Assembly: GCF_041381155.1 (NCBI RefSeq)
Contig: NC_091134.1
Span: 31,005,540-31,069,539, forward strand
Reading direction: 5' to 3'
Source: Argopecten irradians
Lineage: Eukaryota > Mollusca > Bivalvia > Pectinida > Pectinidae
DNA length: 64,000 bases
How positions within the stretch are numbered: the first letter of the stretch is position 1; every line of letters begins with the position of its first letter. Shown piece after piece: positions 14,407 to 24,851 of this stretch. Under the pieces are notes generated by a model, which was given only the letters and a program-made list of their open reading frames with translations, searched no databases and was not told the DNA's origin. The position numbers and the translations under genes were made by a program.

Positions 14407-17400
14407 GTACGTATTATTAATTGACAACATTATAAGATAGAGTTTTAGTGACTTTTGCATAAATCAATTTCTTTTCATTGGTTTAAAATTGATGTTATCA
14501 CCCTATAACGTCCAAAATGGCGTCGACGTTTGTAACGTTGTCTTCTATTGGCTAATACAATGGCGTAACGATATGTTATAGAAAATAGTCCGTCAGTAAT
14601 TTTGGAATTTTCACTAGATTGAATGGTAATAATTTATTTGAACATTTATTTAAGATATGGAGCTATAACACAAAGTCAGAGAGTACTCTCTTGGAAACTA
14701 TTAGGCAGTTTATTAAAAATACATTCTATGTTTTATGCTACATTCCCATTAATCCTAAAAGATATCAAGTAGGTCCATTCTTATGCTAAGCAATGTTGCG
14801 CTAACTAATGTTGTGATACACATATTTTTATGACCTGGTTTAATAATTTCAAATCTTATCATTTGAAGCGAAGCCCACTGATAGAGCTAGATTGGCATGC
14901 ATATCATATATTTACACAAGAGCTTAACACTTCCAATATTCGATCCTATTATAAATATATACATGTACTATGCATTAACTGTATGAACGCGAATAATTCG
15001 CCGGGGCAGAGTTCCTTACAAAAGATGTAGTTGGATTTAGGTGTACATGAATAAGATTATATACCAAGCTCATAATATATTCCTCAACACATGCTATTTT
15101 TGCTGAGTAATGAAGATTTTTTTTACTTGTGTTGCTATTTATATAAGGATTCACAAAGAACAGTTGATATCTAGTGTATAAATACTAGCAAGCCTATTGA
15201 TATTCTCTAACCGAGATGTGCATACAGGAATTTTACGGACATGCTAGTAGTGTCAAAGAGATCTAGTGTTTTAAGCTATCTTCAATATATATCACTATCA
15301 CTAGGATGATATATTTATTTGCATCATAAGAGTATCAAATCTTAATTTTGTATGCTTTATCTTCTTTCGAGAAAAGTGTCAGATCATGTTATATCTGTTA
15401 TATGTAATGAGTTGCTATAGTGAGATTATGTGTTTTGAGAGATGTGGTATATTGAATGATATTCTTGCAATAGCTGATTTATTTTCCGTCTTATAGAGCT
15501 ATTGTAAAGAAGCATACTCACAGGGTTATTGAAAATCTTGTGCAAAGTCACCCAAGGGGTGTTATATATTTTTTTCTTTTACTGTCGTTCTATTTTACTC
15601 ATGGGTGCAGGTCTTTATCGAAGTGTACTATCAGTAATTAAGCGAGCCTTTTATATCAGAGCGAACTAACCTTAGCTGGCGTTTGTATGTCACAACAACG
15701 TCGCTGTGTACAATGGCTAAATGCCCCGACGGATTCCTGATAAGATTTTTTGAAAGGAAAATGGAGCAAGAGAGTCTATTCAATATAAAATAAGCCATTT
15801 CAGTATCTGCTAACTGTCGATGTATGACAGCCCGAAATAGGCTATTAAAAATTTAATGGGTTGGTTTAGAATATCCTAGGGAACCAAGCTGACTATCCTA
15901 GGGAACCAAGCTGACTAGTACAATGTGCAAGTGTAGATTGATGTATTACATGTGTCGTAGTAAAATTTATTTAAAATGAACAATGATAAGTGGTTTTTCA
16001 TAAATGTTTCTTATTTCTCAAAGTCTTCATAATTGTAAACCAGGACAGAAATTTCAGGTTTTGTTTTTGTTTTGGTTTACATTGCTTAACATGCTATCGA
16101 CAGCTAAGGTCAGCAACTTCTTGGCTTGATGTACCCACAAATCTAAACTTCTAACTAGGCCTTCTACTGGCGGCGTTATATAGAAGTCGATCGATCTTAA
16201 TCAAGAGCGCGTGTAAAGACGAAATACTACGTATAAGTTAGTCACAAATTAGAAATAGGATAATTATTAACTATAGCTGTAAATAAGCGTTGATACCAAT
16301 AAGAACATTTTGTCTATTCTTTAATATGACGGTAAACCATATAAAACAAACCAAACTAAAAAAGGCTAATGCTATTTGGCAAGTTCTTATGTGGACAACA
16401 CAGATACGTTTCATAAGAGACATTAGTACAATGTCTATTGGTCTATTTTGATACTTTCATTCACGACTTTTTAATCAATTCTTTGTAAGGTTGAAATATA
16501 ATTAGGATTTCATTATGAGTAAAGTCGTCGGAAATGTTACATTAAGATAGTGTTAGAATATACAATGTATATACTTTTACAAATTGAAGTTCAACCCAGA
16601 TACAAATGTACCAGAATGATTTGTGTGAATGGTTCATGTGCAAATACCACCGAGTGATTACTTTGGGATTATTAAAGTATAAGGACCACTATTAACTTCA
16701 CTAAATAAGCGTGGATGATATTGACAGTATAACCGAAAGCTTAAAAATGAATGAAGTCCTTTATGACCGAGAATAGCGTTTAAATCATTTAAAATCCAAC
16801 AATGCAAGCATAATGCGTTTTTATTTGTGTTCCTTTTCGGTGAAGTGTGAGTCATTATTAAGATACAAAAGTAAGAGTTTTATATGATCGGTAAATTATC
16901 CTCAATTATATATAACAACATGTGTCCTGTCAGACAAAAATTGACCTCGGTCATATAAGTACATGTCCACCAGCTCCGAAGTTGGCCTAGTTCAGGGTTT
17001 GGTTAAGTGGTCAAGCGACGACGAGGTCAAAATATTCTTACCTATGACATTTTGATATGAAATACAAATAAAGTTTGAGAAGACTTCAGCATTATTTGGT
17101 TATATTAAGGTCGGACTGTTGACTTGTTAGTAATAGTAACATAAGTAGCTGAATCTATACTGAAACGTATGGCCTGTCTGGCTTTCATCACACACAGAAC
17201 ATGCTTTTAAATCCTCAAGAGATCTTTAATTTTGGGTGAGCGTTTAGTCACTAAGCCTCAAACTTTGATAATCTGAATAAAGAAAGTTATATATATGTAT
17301 TGATTCTCATATACGTGATCTACCGCCATCCCTAGTTTTTGTGAGAGATATATGTGTGTTTACCTGTACGTAGACAGTCGCATCCACACATATGATAATG

Positions 17401-20400
17401 ACGTCATATTTCCAATAACTGATTCATGTCTAAATTCAAGGAGACCGGGAAGTGGTTTTAGAATGTGATTATACCATTCAAACATCTAAATTAAACACGA
17501 ATTCGTGATTTGTCTCACATCTGAACGTGCACGTGCTCAGCTGTCAAACCGGAAGCGGAAATGAATACGAAACTATTGTTGCAATCTAAATAAACCCGAC
17601 CTCCAGTCCCATAAAAACAATTATTCAATGTGCACGTTAAACTCTGTCAACATATTACGTAATATTTTATCCTTTTTTTTAAATAGATTTTTTTCATCAC
17701 GTCTAAAAATTGATTTTCTCTCTGCAGATATATGTCCACAATCTTTATGTTATTCATCAGACGAAGGAGGCGAAGGTGCACCAAAACGTCCGAGAGGTAC
17801 CGGTAAGTAAAGTTCGTAATAACAAACATTCGAATTTCATTTCCTTGAAATTTCATAATATTTAACCCTATATATATGCAAATTAATTTTTAGAATAATA
17901 GTGTAATCTGTTTTGTTTCAGGTGGAAGTATTTTCTATAATGGGGATATTGTCCTTGATCCCTACTCGGAAAAGATTATATTCGGGGACGGTGGGCGAAC
18001 TAAGCGCGCTACTGTCCGGAATCGTGACAACCTATGGAAGAATGGCATTGTGTACTACTTGTTTGATAGATCAATTAGTAAGTATATCAAAATCATCTTA
18101 AAAATGAATTGGGATAGACTATACCAATATGCAAAAGGCATATGTGGATGAAAATTCTGAAATCACGATTTCCAAATATTAAATCATATGCACAAAAGAA
18201 AGAATAAGACATGTCTGAAGTATATCTCACTAAAAACTGAAAGAAGACGCATAAATAGGTTTGCAAAGGCACATGGCAGTATTGTAAGTGACTGAAGGCC
18301 CCCATCGCAGCATTTATCTCAAAACGTAAAATGGTTATCTGTGAAGGTAATAAAACTTCAATGGTATTTTTATTAAACAGGGTAGAATACCTTAAACGTG
18401 ACGCGGGTTTTGATGGGAGGAAGTTTCAAGGTTCAACAGGTTTTTATATACTGATTATCACATTTTAACCACCAATTAAAGTTTTGTAATACGGCCCAAA
18501 CAAAGTACTGTATCGGGTAATTAATATACAGTTATTTTCATGGACACAGTCGTTTAATAGAAAACATCTCAGTTAATCACCCACCTATATCTTTACTACC
18601 GGAATAAGTTGATAGCGGGTAGATATTTTGCGACAATTGGTATGTACGTATTCTGCCTTTTGTATGTCAAACAGATGGTAATTTAGGCGTAATAACACCA
18701 TAAAAACCTTGATATACGTGTAGTTCACGCTCTCTAAACTGGCGGAATGTGTACCCGTATCATGGCCGCTATCTTATTGTGTTGTTGTGTTCTGGGTGGA
18801 ACTATATTTCACAAATGGCGTGACACGCCTGGCATCGCCCTGTTGACCACACCGGAAGTAAGATAATCACTGCGCTCGTGGTATCCGGAAGTGGTGGTTT
18901 GTGCAGACAGCCGTGATACTGTTATACTAATCGTAAAACTCACGACCTTTCGTACTAGCTGACCTCTTTGGCAAGGATTCAAATACGGAAATTTTACGTT
19001 CGTGAATTTTCATGAATGAAAATAAAATGGAGCTAAACTGATTTTTGAAGAGAAAACAATAAAACATTAAACATATCTTTCCTGTCTTCCTGCAAATTGC
19101 TATATTGGTGCCGCATACCGTCCCATATCGATTTTTGCAACGGGATGGAGCAAGTGAAGATGAAAAAAATATACTTATATACACATACTAAAGCTTGAAA
19201 CTATTTATTTATTTATTTGTTTGTTTGTTTATTTTACTTTTGCAGACCCACTTGCGAAACGAGCAGCTAAGCGAGCTATGAAACACATCAGCGAACGGAC
19301 GTGCATAAGATTCCAGAAAAAGACAAAAGAAACTGTAGACTACGTACGCATCATTAGCGAACCAGGGTGGGTACACATTGTCTTACTCAAATCAAAGATG
19401 GCCGATACAAGTTTTAATTATTTTGTGTGAATAGCATAATAGTTTTGAGAGAAGAATTTCCATTCATTACAAAAGCTTAGACCACAGAATGCTCTAGAAG
19501 GAAAATAAAGAAAGTTATATTACATATCCTTGACCCCATTATTAAAGTCATGTATGAATGTTTCTTGTAGGTGCTGGTCCAGTGTCGGACGTATAGGTGG
19601 AGAACAGAAACTTAGCCTCGGCAGGGGGTGTGAACGGGAGGTTGGAACAGCCGTTCACGAACTTTTACACTCATTAGGTTTCTGGCACGAGCACGTAAGT
19701 ATTCAAAATATAACACAAGTTTTAATAATTCGAAAGGAGAATTTTGAAATAACCACATACCGACAATAATGAATATACGGATTTTGGCCGACATTCTTCT
19801 TTTTCCAAATGAACAGATTATCTCTATATCTCAATACAAGGGGATGTGTACTTCCAGTGGATCTTAATATACCCATTTTAGGGATTTCATCATTTTACAG
19901 AACGAACATCATGAAAGCAATCTTGATAAATGCTCTTTTTCATTAGTGTCCCTCAACGTTTCCGTGAAATTATAAACTACGTTATTTTTTCACTTTAATA
20001 AACTTCAGTCATATCTTTGGGTAGTAAGTAACCTTTCCATTGTGTAACGTTTTAGGTCTGGTAATCTTAAGAAATCTAATGTCGAGGTTTAGCTTTATAT
20101 AACTACTATACCTAGGAGTAGGTGATCACCACATGCAGTTTTAGATTCCAATCATACCGAGGTAAACATTAAACTACTCGTGTTTATTTTAGCATGATAG
20201 GAATTACATTAGTCAATGTTTGAACTGACAAAAATCAAAGACACTTAACATTCATCTCCAACAAGACGTTCACTGTGAGGAAATTAGAGGTTGGCGTTCC
20301 TGAGATTGTTATCGGTAGAGTGTGGAGTTGGTCTGTCAAAGCCTGGGATGGAAATCATGTGGAGTAATGGTCTGTTCTGTTAAACTGTATCTCTGGATCA

Positions 20401-23400
20401 GCATGTTACCGATTATCTATAAAAACACATACTACAAGAACAGATGGTGTGTGTGGAGAGGGATGCAATATTGGGGTAACATAAATGATAGATAAGGGGA
20501 GGGGGACTAAGAAAAGTGGAATATGGACATCATAAACTAAATATATACAATCATAATCTGTCTTAAAATGGTAACATTGTTAATATTATATTAAGAAAAT
20601 TAATAGTCAATTGATAGTCAAGTCTTTGTAAACCTACGATACGCAAGATGATAAAAACGATTTCAGATTGTATCTGGATTTTGTAAAAATGGCCTTCACA
20701 GGGTATATGTAACTATTCAATAAACGCCTTACTAAGCAGGAATGTTTTCTTTCCTGGTTTTAACCATCAAGTTACAACGTTCTAAGGAAAAGGTCATGAC
20801 CTTTAGGGAACAGAACACATAAACATGGGCACTCTAGCGCGACAGGTGCGCGTGGTAAAGAAATTAGTTCATATTGTATATATACATTTTGGAGAGTCCC
20901 CGTAACTAATTGGTCGCTAAGCTATTTTTTTGGTATATACAACACAAACACATCTGATTTTTGGTCTTTGTAATAACTTAGCAGTAATAAGGCATCAGGT
21001 GCAATTGTCCATCACGTCGTCTATGCTTAGTAGAATTAAGTTTAGAACTATGGGAAACGAAGCATTGTATTTCAGAATATGTAAACGTTTTAGTAATCCA
21101 TATGGAGATAATTAAACCCCCAAACAAATTACATGTCTATGAATAGCTTCAACAAAAATATGCGAAACTCGTATTTCTTCTTTGAAAAAAAAAGTTATGA
21201 TTTTTTTTTTTTTTTCGATTATTGACTCTTTGTTCTATTTTTATCCAGGCTCGCCCAGATCGTGACGATTACGTTGAGATAGTCTATCCGAACATCTCGC
21301 CTCGCTACGTGCCAGATTTCTTACCCATCAACGAAACATTGTCTAAACCCCGAGGTTTTCCGTATGACTATAAAAGCATCATGCACTACAAGGACCGAAC
21401 GTTTACCAACAATGGCGGCAAAACTATCAGAGTAAGCCTCATTATTGTCTAAAGATTTACCAATTGAAAATGAAAAATTCCTTGTGTTAAGAACGCTTGC
21501 TCTTTTCAAATACCTGGGTCTATGTTCCTTATTCTTATAAGACCCTCAGTATAAATATGAATTTTGTTATATTTCAATTTGTTAAATCAGTAATAGTTTG
21601 GATAGGATAACGTTTTTTTTATATATCATTTTGGTATTTAAAAATATTACGCTCAGCATGTAGCAGTTTGCCTTGTCAATAACAACAGGACGCGCAACCA
21701 GTCCTTTTTAGTTATCATCGGTTTCTCCCCAGACATACTGTTCCGTAAATCACGTAGTGGGTAACCACCATACAAAAACAATATGGCAATCAGAAATACT
21801 GAAGGCCGGCGTAATGTTATATCCTGTTAGATGATTAATATTAATGTTTGCTCATATCAAACAAAAATAACATACTCCGGGAAATATCTCATTGTGTAAT
21901 GCGTTTGAAACAGGATGCACAACTTAAAGGACAGGTGTAATGATTAATGCAACGCTTTGGGATGACATCAGTTATACAGCGTGGTTTAATGGTTAAGGTA
22001 TCATTATTTACATGTTCAATTATTGAGTTACTTCCCTTTGCAGGTTATTGGTGTCGGAAAGACCATGAAGCTCAATATAGGCCAGAGGGATGGGATGAGT
22101 GAAATAGACATCGCTCAGCTGAGGGACATGTATTTCTGTAACCAAAAACAGGACAAGAACGAAACAAGTAAGTTCTCGCACATTTGTACATTAAGCTAAA
22201 ATCTAAACTAGAAGGAAAGGAAGGATGCAGACATTTCACTTGTGCAAAAAAACTATCTTTAAAGAATGAGACAACGAAGACAATGCAATGGCAAGGATTA
22301 CGTGTTTCAGCATTGAGTATCACTTTAATCTTTTAAAGCGTTTGGCTTGGAAGCTAGACACATTGGATACTTGTTAAGTTAAACAGCGTGTAAAACACAT
22401 GTACTACCTTGTTTCAGTTTGCCCTGACGGTTGGGAGAAGTTCCAGACGAGTTGCTACCTTTTTGTCCGAGGTCCCAGAAAGCAGTTCGCTGGAGGTCAG
22501 AAATACTGTCAACAATACAATGGCCATCTTGTTGTCGTGGACAGCCAGAACGAAAACAAATATTTAAATGATTACATCAAAGAAAACTATCCCAACATCC
22601 GGAACTGGCGCACTGGAGGACGACGCATCAACGACACCTTTTATTGGGATACGGGAAAAGTGAACGATTTAGAGGAACTCGACTTCCGACCTGACTGGGT
22701 GACCTTTGAACCCAAACGGTACACTTCCTTGGTCCTCAGGATGAGCACAAAGACAGGCAACTTGGAGTGGCGCGGAGATTGGGTCGGGTCGGCCAAACAG
22801 TTACCGAAATATGCTTACTCCTATATCTGTGAGAGACCAGCAAAACGTGAGTTTTCACTCAATATGTTTAAAGATGCTCCACCGCCGACAGAGGATAAAT
22901 GATATTCATCATTTGAAGAATAATTGGTGTTAAATCGTCTATATATACTTCATTCCATATAGGATATAGTAAGATGGAATTTTTTCGGGGTGCGATTAAT
23001 TATTTTTCATATTTTTAACTAGAAGTAAAATTAGAAGCTCAAACTTTTCATTGGTGGTTATGGTGTAAAATAAGTAACATTTGTAACTGAAAATAATAAT
23101 AAATCATCTGCTCCTGTTTTTGATAGTGAAAAAAATTAAAGATATTTTTCAAATATGTAATATTAGGCTTCCTCCAAGTTTTTATAGTTTGTCATTGCTG
23201 TTGTCAGATACCTTCAGCAATAAATAATGTATTGTTTTCAATTATTACACTTACAATAAACCAGGTTCGGTGTCTAATTATTCTTTTTGGAAGATTTTGA
23301 CTTTCCTTTTGCCATACAAATATTCGATTAAAACTTAAAACCCGTTAAAAACAGTAGATATGTAATGTTAATGCGCATTTAGTCATTGTGATAATGGTTT

Positions 23401-24232
23401 GTATACTTTGTGGTTAGTTCCGCTGCATGAGAAAAAAATGATCACCGTTGTCAAGGGATAATGTGCCCAAATTATTGTTATTCCCTTTTGCATAAAGCCA
23501 AGATATAAATGTTCTCGAAAAAGAACATCCTAATATGTATATCAATATTGGTATTATTCTATTAACGTTGTACATACTGTATTGAGGTAACAATACATCT
23601 TTTTTCTTCTTTATTTAGGTAGGTGTATCAAGGGAGACCATCCCGATGGACGAGATTATCGCGGGACTTTGGACCACACTCGTGACGGGATCACGTGCCA
23701 GAACTGGACATCTCACTACCCTCACGATCACAAACTCGTGGACTCGGACGCCGTAGAAGAAGACAAGGATGGTATGGACTCGGACGCCGTAGAAGAAGAC
23801 AAGGATGGTATAGGGCCACATAACTTCTGTAGGAATCCCATGTCCCTCAGGAGAAACCGTCCATGGTGTTTCACCAACAAACTCAAACAAACATGGGGTT
23901 ATTGTGACGTCAGTATATGTTCACAGACATCCAAGGAGAAGGCCGAAGACAAAGACAACGATCAGGGTGATAATGCTATAAATAACAATGCTGAAACTCG
24001 TGTCGAGGAAAACACCGGAAGTAGGGACCGTATTGTTCAGCGCGAGACCAGAGACAGTTTAGATACTAATGACGTTGTACAACAGGTATCTAACAGCAAC
24101 AAGCGGCGCAGGCGCAGAGGCAATAGACCGTCTAGAGAACGGATGCAGAGAGATGGAAATGTCGCGCGCAGAAAGGGACGAAGGAGTCAAAAGAGCAGAC
24201 GAAGCAAGAAAAACCGGAACCGGATGAGCTGA
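14208..24232 (+). CDS. Secreted astacin metalloprotease with C-type-lectin-like and kringle domains (nine exons)
   Basis: Exons join 14208-14406, 17728-17802, 17922-18077, 19246-19366, 19571-19694, 21249-21431, 22044-22167, 22418-22846 and 23619-24232: 2025 nt, 674 residues plus stop, every junction in frame. Seen: signal peptide about 1-30; prodomain 31-120 with the FYNGDI aspartate-switch motif (D100) and a furin-type RTKR ending at 120; astacin domain 121 to about 320 with HELLHSLGFWHEH (zinc ligands H213, H217, H223; base E214), Met-turn SIMHY (M270, Y272), and four cysteines (163, 185, 204, 318) matching the family pairs 163-318 and 185-204. C-type-lectin-like domain 329-466; six-cysteine kringle 473-571; basic tail 572-674. 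Family knowledge: astacins are zinc endopeptidases acting outside the cell, cutting matrix, hatching-envelope or growth-factor substrates. Inferred: a secreted zymogen targeted by its two binding domains. The substrate is unknown. I do not recognise a named orthologue. Confidence 0.93.
14407..17727 (+). other. Intron 1 of the astacin gene
   Basis: 3.3 kb. No coding exon is evident inside. It holds a 22-bp x2 tandem duplication at 15872-15915 and a TGACGTCA site at 17399-17406; otherwise AT-rich sequence. Confidence 0.75.
15872..15915. repeat. 22-bp x2 tandem duplication in astacin intron 1
   Basis: TATCCTAGGGAACCAAGCTG plus AC, two perfect copies. Confidence 0.95.
17728..17802 (+). CDS. Exon 2: prodomain segment
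   Basis: Residues 67-91. It is bounded by a polypyrimidine/CAG acceptor (TTTTCTCTCTGCAG) and a strong GTAAGT donor. It encodes a short hydrophilic linker with two cysteines and the stretch SSDEGGEGAPKRPRG. The next intron is only 119 bp. It is not conserved enough to identify alone; it is supported by the phase-1 junctions on both sides. Confidence 0.8.
17922..18077 (+). CDS. Exon 3: aspartate switch, activation site, start of astacin domain
   Basis: Residues 92-143. FYNGDI at 96-101 matches the family FxGD motif whose Asp occupies the zinc site in the zymogen. RTKR at 117-120 is a furin-type site, leaving Ala121 as the mature N-terminus. Ala or Asn is usual there in astacins. The typical opening DNLWKNGIVYYLFD follows. 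The donor is GTAAGT. Confidence 0.93.
18078..19245 (+). other. Intron 3 of the astacin gene
   Basis: 1.17 kb between the activation-site exon and exon 4. Its 3' end is a TTTA/TTTG tetranucleotide microsatellite (19202-19236) that doubles as the polypyrimidine tract. I see no gene in it. Confidence 0.8.
19246..19366 (+). CDS. Exon 4: astacin domain, first conserved cysteine
   Basis: Residues 144-183. Contains AMKHISERTCIRF, the standard astacin block with the first disulfide cysteine (C163). The acceptor tract is a TTTA/TTTG tetranucleotide run at 19202-19236 followed by TTTTGCAG. The donor is the weaker GTGGGT and leaves two bases; exon 5 supplies the third to make the Gly of GCWS. Confidence 0.92.
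19571..19694 (+). CDS. Exon 5: zinc-binding active site
   Basis: Residues 184-225. GCWSSVGRIGG leads to C204 and then HELLHSLGFWHEH, holding all three zinc-ligand histidines and the catalytic Glu214. The exon ends exactly after the HEH triplet (phase 0, donor GTAAGT). The motif continues with ARPDRD in exon 6, giving the full HExxHxxGFxHExxRxDRD astacin signature across the splice. Confidence 0.97.
19695..21248 (+). other. Intron 5 of the astacin gene
   Basis: 1.55 kb splitting the active-site signature. AT-rich, with a poly-T tract before the acceptor. No transposon or second gene is recognised. Confidence 0.85.
21249..21431 (+). CDS. Exon 6: Met-turn exon of astacin domain
   Basis: Residues 226-286, 61 whole codons. 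It begins ARPDRDDYVEI, completing the active-site signature. The Met-turn SIMHY is at 268-272; Tyr272 is the usual fifth, switchable zinc ligand in astacins. The acceptor is preceded by a long T-run (21199-21215) and TTTTTATCCAG. The donor is GTAAGC. Confidence 0.95.
21432..22043 (+). other. Intron 6 of the astacin gene
   Basis: 612 bp between the Met-turn exon and the closing-helix exon. Nothing else is recognised in it. Confidence 0.85.
22044..22167 (+). CDS. Exon 7: C-terminal end of astacin domain
   Basis: Residues 287-327. Contains GQRDGMSEIDIAQLRDMYFC, the usual closing helix of astacin domains; C318 is the partner of C163. A short hydrophilic linker (NQKQDKNET) follows. The donor GTAAGT leaves one base, so the junction into the lectin-like exon is phase 1. 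Confidence 0.95.
22418..22846 (+). CDS. Exon 8: C-type-lectin-like domain
   Basis: Residues 328-470 in a single exon flanked by phase-1 introns. It opens CPDGWEKFQTSCYLF, the classic long-form entry with C329 and C340. Then come C358, GHLVVVDSQNEN and the closing YSYICERP with C465. Two features of sugar-binding members are absent: the second internal disulfide (no cysteines between 358 and 465) and recognisable EPN, QPD or WND calcium motifs. It is therefore called lectin-like and may bind protein rather than sugar. Reading past the donor runs into a MITE and a stop, so the GTGAGT donor at 22847 is needed. Confidence 0.93.
22872..23134 (+). mobile_element. TTAA-type MITE, copy A (3' truncated), in intron 8 of the astacin gene
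   Basis: Begins AGATGCTCCACCGCCGACAG directly after TTAA, only 25 bp downstream of the exon 8 donor. It aligns along its length with copies B and C but lacks the last ~25 bp with the right terminal inverted repeat. The TTAA flank and terminal repeats suggest a piggyBac-type non-autonomous family. Confidence 0.75.
23619..24232 (+). CDS. Exon 9: kringle domain and basic C-terminal tail
   Basis: Residues 471-674. Six cysteines (473, 497, 541, 554, 566, 571) and the hallmarks YRGT, TCQNW, FCRNP, PWCFT and YCDVSIC define one kringle. It is about 99 residues, against about 80 usually. The excess is an acidic insertion (510-535) between the HDHK and FCRNP segments, made of two copies of a 12-residue unit. 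The acceptor at 23617-23618 is chosen over the AG at 23621-23622 because only it keeps frame. The tail (572-674) goes from acidic and Asn-rich to very basic, with an Arg5 run at 633-637. It may bind glycosaminoglycans or be trimmed by proprotein convertases (inference). Confidence 0.93.
23739..23810 (+). repeat. Perfect 36-bp x2 in-frame tandem duplication inside the kringle
   Basis: Copies 23739-23774 and 23775-23810 are identical. They encode two 12-residue units differing only at the first residue of the unit (VDSDAVEEDKDG, then MDSDAVEEDKDG). The unit is acidic and carries a DKDG element. The absence of any difference between copies suggests a recent slippage or unequal-exchange event, and possibly a length polymorphism. 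Confidence 0.95.
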
Positions 24233-24789
24233 ACAGGTCAAGTAACAAAGCAAAGGTTTTTTCCTTTTGTCATACAAAAGATGCCAGTGTCAGTTCTTTG
24301 TGAAAATCCCAAAATCCCAAATATGTCTTTACTCTAAGATGGCGTCCGGATGGTTAGAAAGAAAGTGTTACCCGTGCACGACGCACTGGACCTCTCCCAT
24401 CCCAAAGGAGAAGGGAATTCTCTAAGTACTGGAAACCGTCGAATCTGAGAGGAATTGTCAAGACATAAGAATACATGAGAATAGCAATGTGGATACTGTG
24501 ATGGTTGAACTTTATGTTTGGAAGGTTCGTGAATGTGCAATTTTTCATGCCCAGTGACTTTTATATACTCCATCATGACTTCCGTTTCATGCCATTTTAC
24601 ACGCAAAAGTATCTGCTCATTTTTGTTTTACCGTAAGATATATTTGTATAGGCATGTTCTAATGCTATGTTAACGACAATCAAATGAATTTCAGAGATTA
24701 TTTCTTATGACTTTTGTAAAGACTTGATGCCATCGTGACATTTTATTAACACCTAATGGTACATGTGCACGTGTTATTGAAAAGATGGT

Positions 24790-24830
24790 GTAATTACCGT
24801 GTAATTACCGTGCAATTACCGTGCAATTAG
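24790..24830. repeat. 11-bp x3.7 tandem repeat
   Basis: GTAATTACCGT twice, then GCAATTACCGT and a partial GCAATTAG, in the presumed astacin 3'UTR or just beyond. Confidence 0.9.
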
Positions 24831-24845
24831 AACATGAAATCGGAC

Positions 24846-24851
24846 AATAAA
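24846..24851 (+). terminator. Candidate polyadenylation signal, astacin gene
   Basis: AATAAA about 610 bp after the stop codon, the first canonical hexamer I see downstream. A second is at 25736-25741. Either could end the transcript. Confidence 0.35.

Noticed and set aside
14407..14410. Alternative exon 1 donor at 14411 (GTATTA)
   Set aside because: It shifts exon 2 into another open frame that ends at phase 0 and breaks the exon 3 prodomain frame.
22399..22902. Lectin-domain open frame as an independent gene starting at its own ATG
   Set aside because: The ATG lies in intron sequence before the acceptor, and the frame runs past the donor into a MITE. The domain fits the astacin gene in phase.
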